From Chloroflexota bacterium (GTDB taxonomy: Bacteria > Chloroflexota > Dehalococcoidia > SM23-28-2 > RBG-16-64-32), in contig JADFKG010000125.1 in NCBI GenBank assembly GCA_022565075.1, forward strand, positions 1-6,046: DNA of 6,046 nucleotides, read 5' to 3'. Positions 5,477 to 6,046 of the stretch are shown one piece after another. The position numbers and the translations under genes are program-made. The stretch's first letter is position 1. Every line of letters starts with the position of its first letter. Under the pieces are notes generated by a model. It worked only from the letters and a program-made list of their open reading frames with translations. It had not been told where the DNA came from and ran no database searches.

Positions 5477-5917
5477 CTACTCCTGGACCTTGAACTTGGC
5501 GGCGACCACGTCGTTGCCGTCGCGGTCCTGAGCCGTAACCTCGGTGAACATCTTTACGCGCTTACCGAACCAGCTGGAGTCGGGCTTTTCCGGGTCGAGC
5601 CCGTAGACGTTGGCCCGAATGGAAACGCCATCGTCAAGGTCGATGATGGCGCCGACGTATGGGGCCTCGAGGCCGGGGACTGTCTGGTGGACGACGCTGA
5701 AGACGTAGATCTCGCCGTCGCCGCCGTACTTGACCTCGCTGAGCTTGTCGGTCTCGCCGCATTTCCCGCAGGCGAGGCGAGCGCCCAGGAACTTGGCGTC
5801 GCAGGCGCCGCACTGCATGCCCCAGAAGTATGCTGCCTCATCCGGGTAGTTCTCAGGGATGCGCAGGAACTTGACGATGGGGTTGGTTTTCTTCTCGGTG
5901 GCGGTTTCTTGGGCCAA
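5477..5917 (-). CDS. Zn-ribbon/OB-fold (DUF35) acyl-CoA-associated protein
   Basis: A 146-residue protein of the DUF35 type: a rubredoxin-like zinc ribbon followed by an OB fold. The zinc ligands are Cys36, Cys39, Cys50 and Cys53 (MQCGACDAKFLGARLACGKCGE). The OB part runs from about residue 65 to the end (GGDGEIYVFSVVHQTVPGLEAPYVGAIIDLDDGVSIRANV..., then GKRVKMFTEV). In the family such proteins bind thiolases and are thought to channel acyl-CoA between active sites; the thiolase gene 37 nt downstream is the expected partner. The N-terminal 15 residues are polar and probably disordered. The start is TTG 5917: an AAAGGAGG 7 nt upstream leaves little doubt, and no ATG or GTG lies nearby in frame. 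A few DUF35 proteins are fused to other domains; this one is stand-alone. Confidence 0.88.
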   Translation of the reverse strand: MAQETATEKKTNPIVKFLRIPENYPDEAAYFWGMQCGACDAKFLGARLACGKCGETDKLSEVKYGGDGEIYVFSVVHQTVPGLEAPYVGAIIDLDDGVSIRANVYGLDPEKPDSSWFGKRVKMFTEVTAQDRDGNDVVAAKFKVQE

Positions 5918-5924
5918 GGGCGGA

Positions 5925-5932
5925 CCTCCTTT
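5925..5932 (-). promoter_or_regulatory. Consensus ribosome binding site fixing a TTG start
   Basis: AAAGGAGG on the minus strand ends 7 nt before TTG 5917. This is the best Shine-Dalgarno in the window and sets the start of the zinc-ribbon/OB-fold gene at a rare TTG codon. Confidence 0.8.
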
Positions 5933-5955
5933 AATGCGGTTCGTATGTTTGCAGA

Positions 5956-5975
5956 CCTTGACGTGCGCGTCAAGG
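5956..5975. repeat. Inverted repeat CCTTGACG-N4-CGTCAAGG over a stop codon
   Basis: Arms 5956-5963 and 5968-5975 pair perfectly over 8 bp around the loop TGCG. The repeat covers the TGA stop (5970-5972) of the upstream nucleotidyltransferase gene and sits 38 nt before the zinc-ribbon gene start. No T-tract follows on the minus strand (TCTGCAAAC). It could be a weak terminator or a dimeric repressor's operator; TTGACG on the minus strand also resembles a -35 box, with only a poor -10 (AAACAT) 17 nt later. Confidence 0.4.
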
Positions 5976-6046
5976 GTCGTCGCGGGCGGTCGCTCGCTGG
6001 TAGTCCTCGGGAGTGTTGAGGTCGAGGAGGACGGTGGCGGAGTCGA
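5970..6046 (-). CDS. C-terminal end of a probable MobA/MocA-like nucleotidyltransferase (partial)
   Basis: Only the last 24 complete codons are in the window, reading DSATVLLDLNTPEDYQRATARDDP before TGA at 5970-5972. The pattern of hydrophobic strand, then D-[LI]-[ND]-TPEDY-x-[RA] close to the C-terminus is the typical ending of MobA/MocA-type nucleotidyltransferases, which attach GMP or CMP to molybdopterin; related sugar-phosphate nucleotidyltransferases can end similarly. The catalytic N-terminal LAGGxSxRMG segment, which would settle it, lies beyond the right edge. It is on the same strand as the zinc-ribbon and thiolase genes, 52 nt upstream; a functional link is not evident. Confidence 0.5.
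   Translation of the reverse strand, partial: DSATVLLDLNTPEDYQRATARDDP

Overview
This is a GC-rich, tightly packed bacterial chromosomal window. It carries seven protein genes with recognisable families, two of them cut by the window edges, plus one possible 21-residue leader ORF. I see no rRNA, tRNA, CRISPR array, insertion sequence or phage gene. The SUF pathway is of the SufS/SufU type (zinc-bound SufU as sulfur acceptor, not SufE), as found in Bacillota, Actinomycetota, Chloroflexota and Deinococcota. High GC, GTG and TTG starts, and an SCP-x-like thiolase paired with a zinc-ribbon/OB-fold protein make an environmental Chloroflexota or Actinomycetota genome the best guess. That placement is inference; nothing in the window proves it.

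Plus strand, 1-2225: the 3' end of sufD, then sufS, then sufU, forming the downstream part of a suf operon for Fe-S cluster assembly. SufS removes sulfur from cysteine, SufU accepts it, and the SufB/C/D scaffold (SufD end visible here) builds the cluster. The sufS start is best placed at GTG 518, not at the ATG that overlaps the sufD stop.

Convergent junction, 2226-2325: two related hairpins lie between the ends of sufU and gpsA. The second is a perfect 26-bp palindrome and probably a bidirectional terminator.

Minus strand, 4230 down to 2326: a regulatory region (a TGTGA-N6-TCACA dyad, a possible sigma70-type promoter and a strong Shine-Dalgarno) leads into a 21-codon ORF. It ends 5 nt before a metallo-beta-lactamase-fold hydrolase gene, which is followed by gpsA (glycerol-3-phosphate dehydrogenase, phospholipid precursor supply).

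Minus strand, 6046 down to 4250: the end of a probable MobA/MocA-like nucleotidyltransferase gene, then a zinc-ribbon/OB-fold (DUF35) acyl-CoA-associated protein, then an SCP-x-like thiolase, closed by a strong hairpin terminator. The thiolase and DUF35 protein very likely form one complex acting on acyl-CoA thioesters.

Most of the window is ordinary core metabolism. The less ordinary parts are the small regulatory structures: the CRP/FNR-like dyad, the leader ORF, the twin hairpins with a compensatory base-pair change, and a palindrome over the stop codon at 5970-5972. I found no convincing new multi-gene system.
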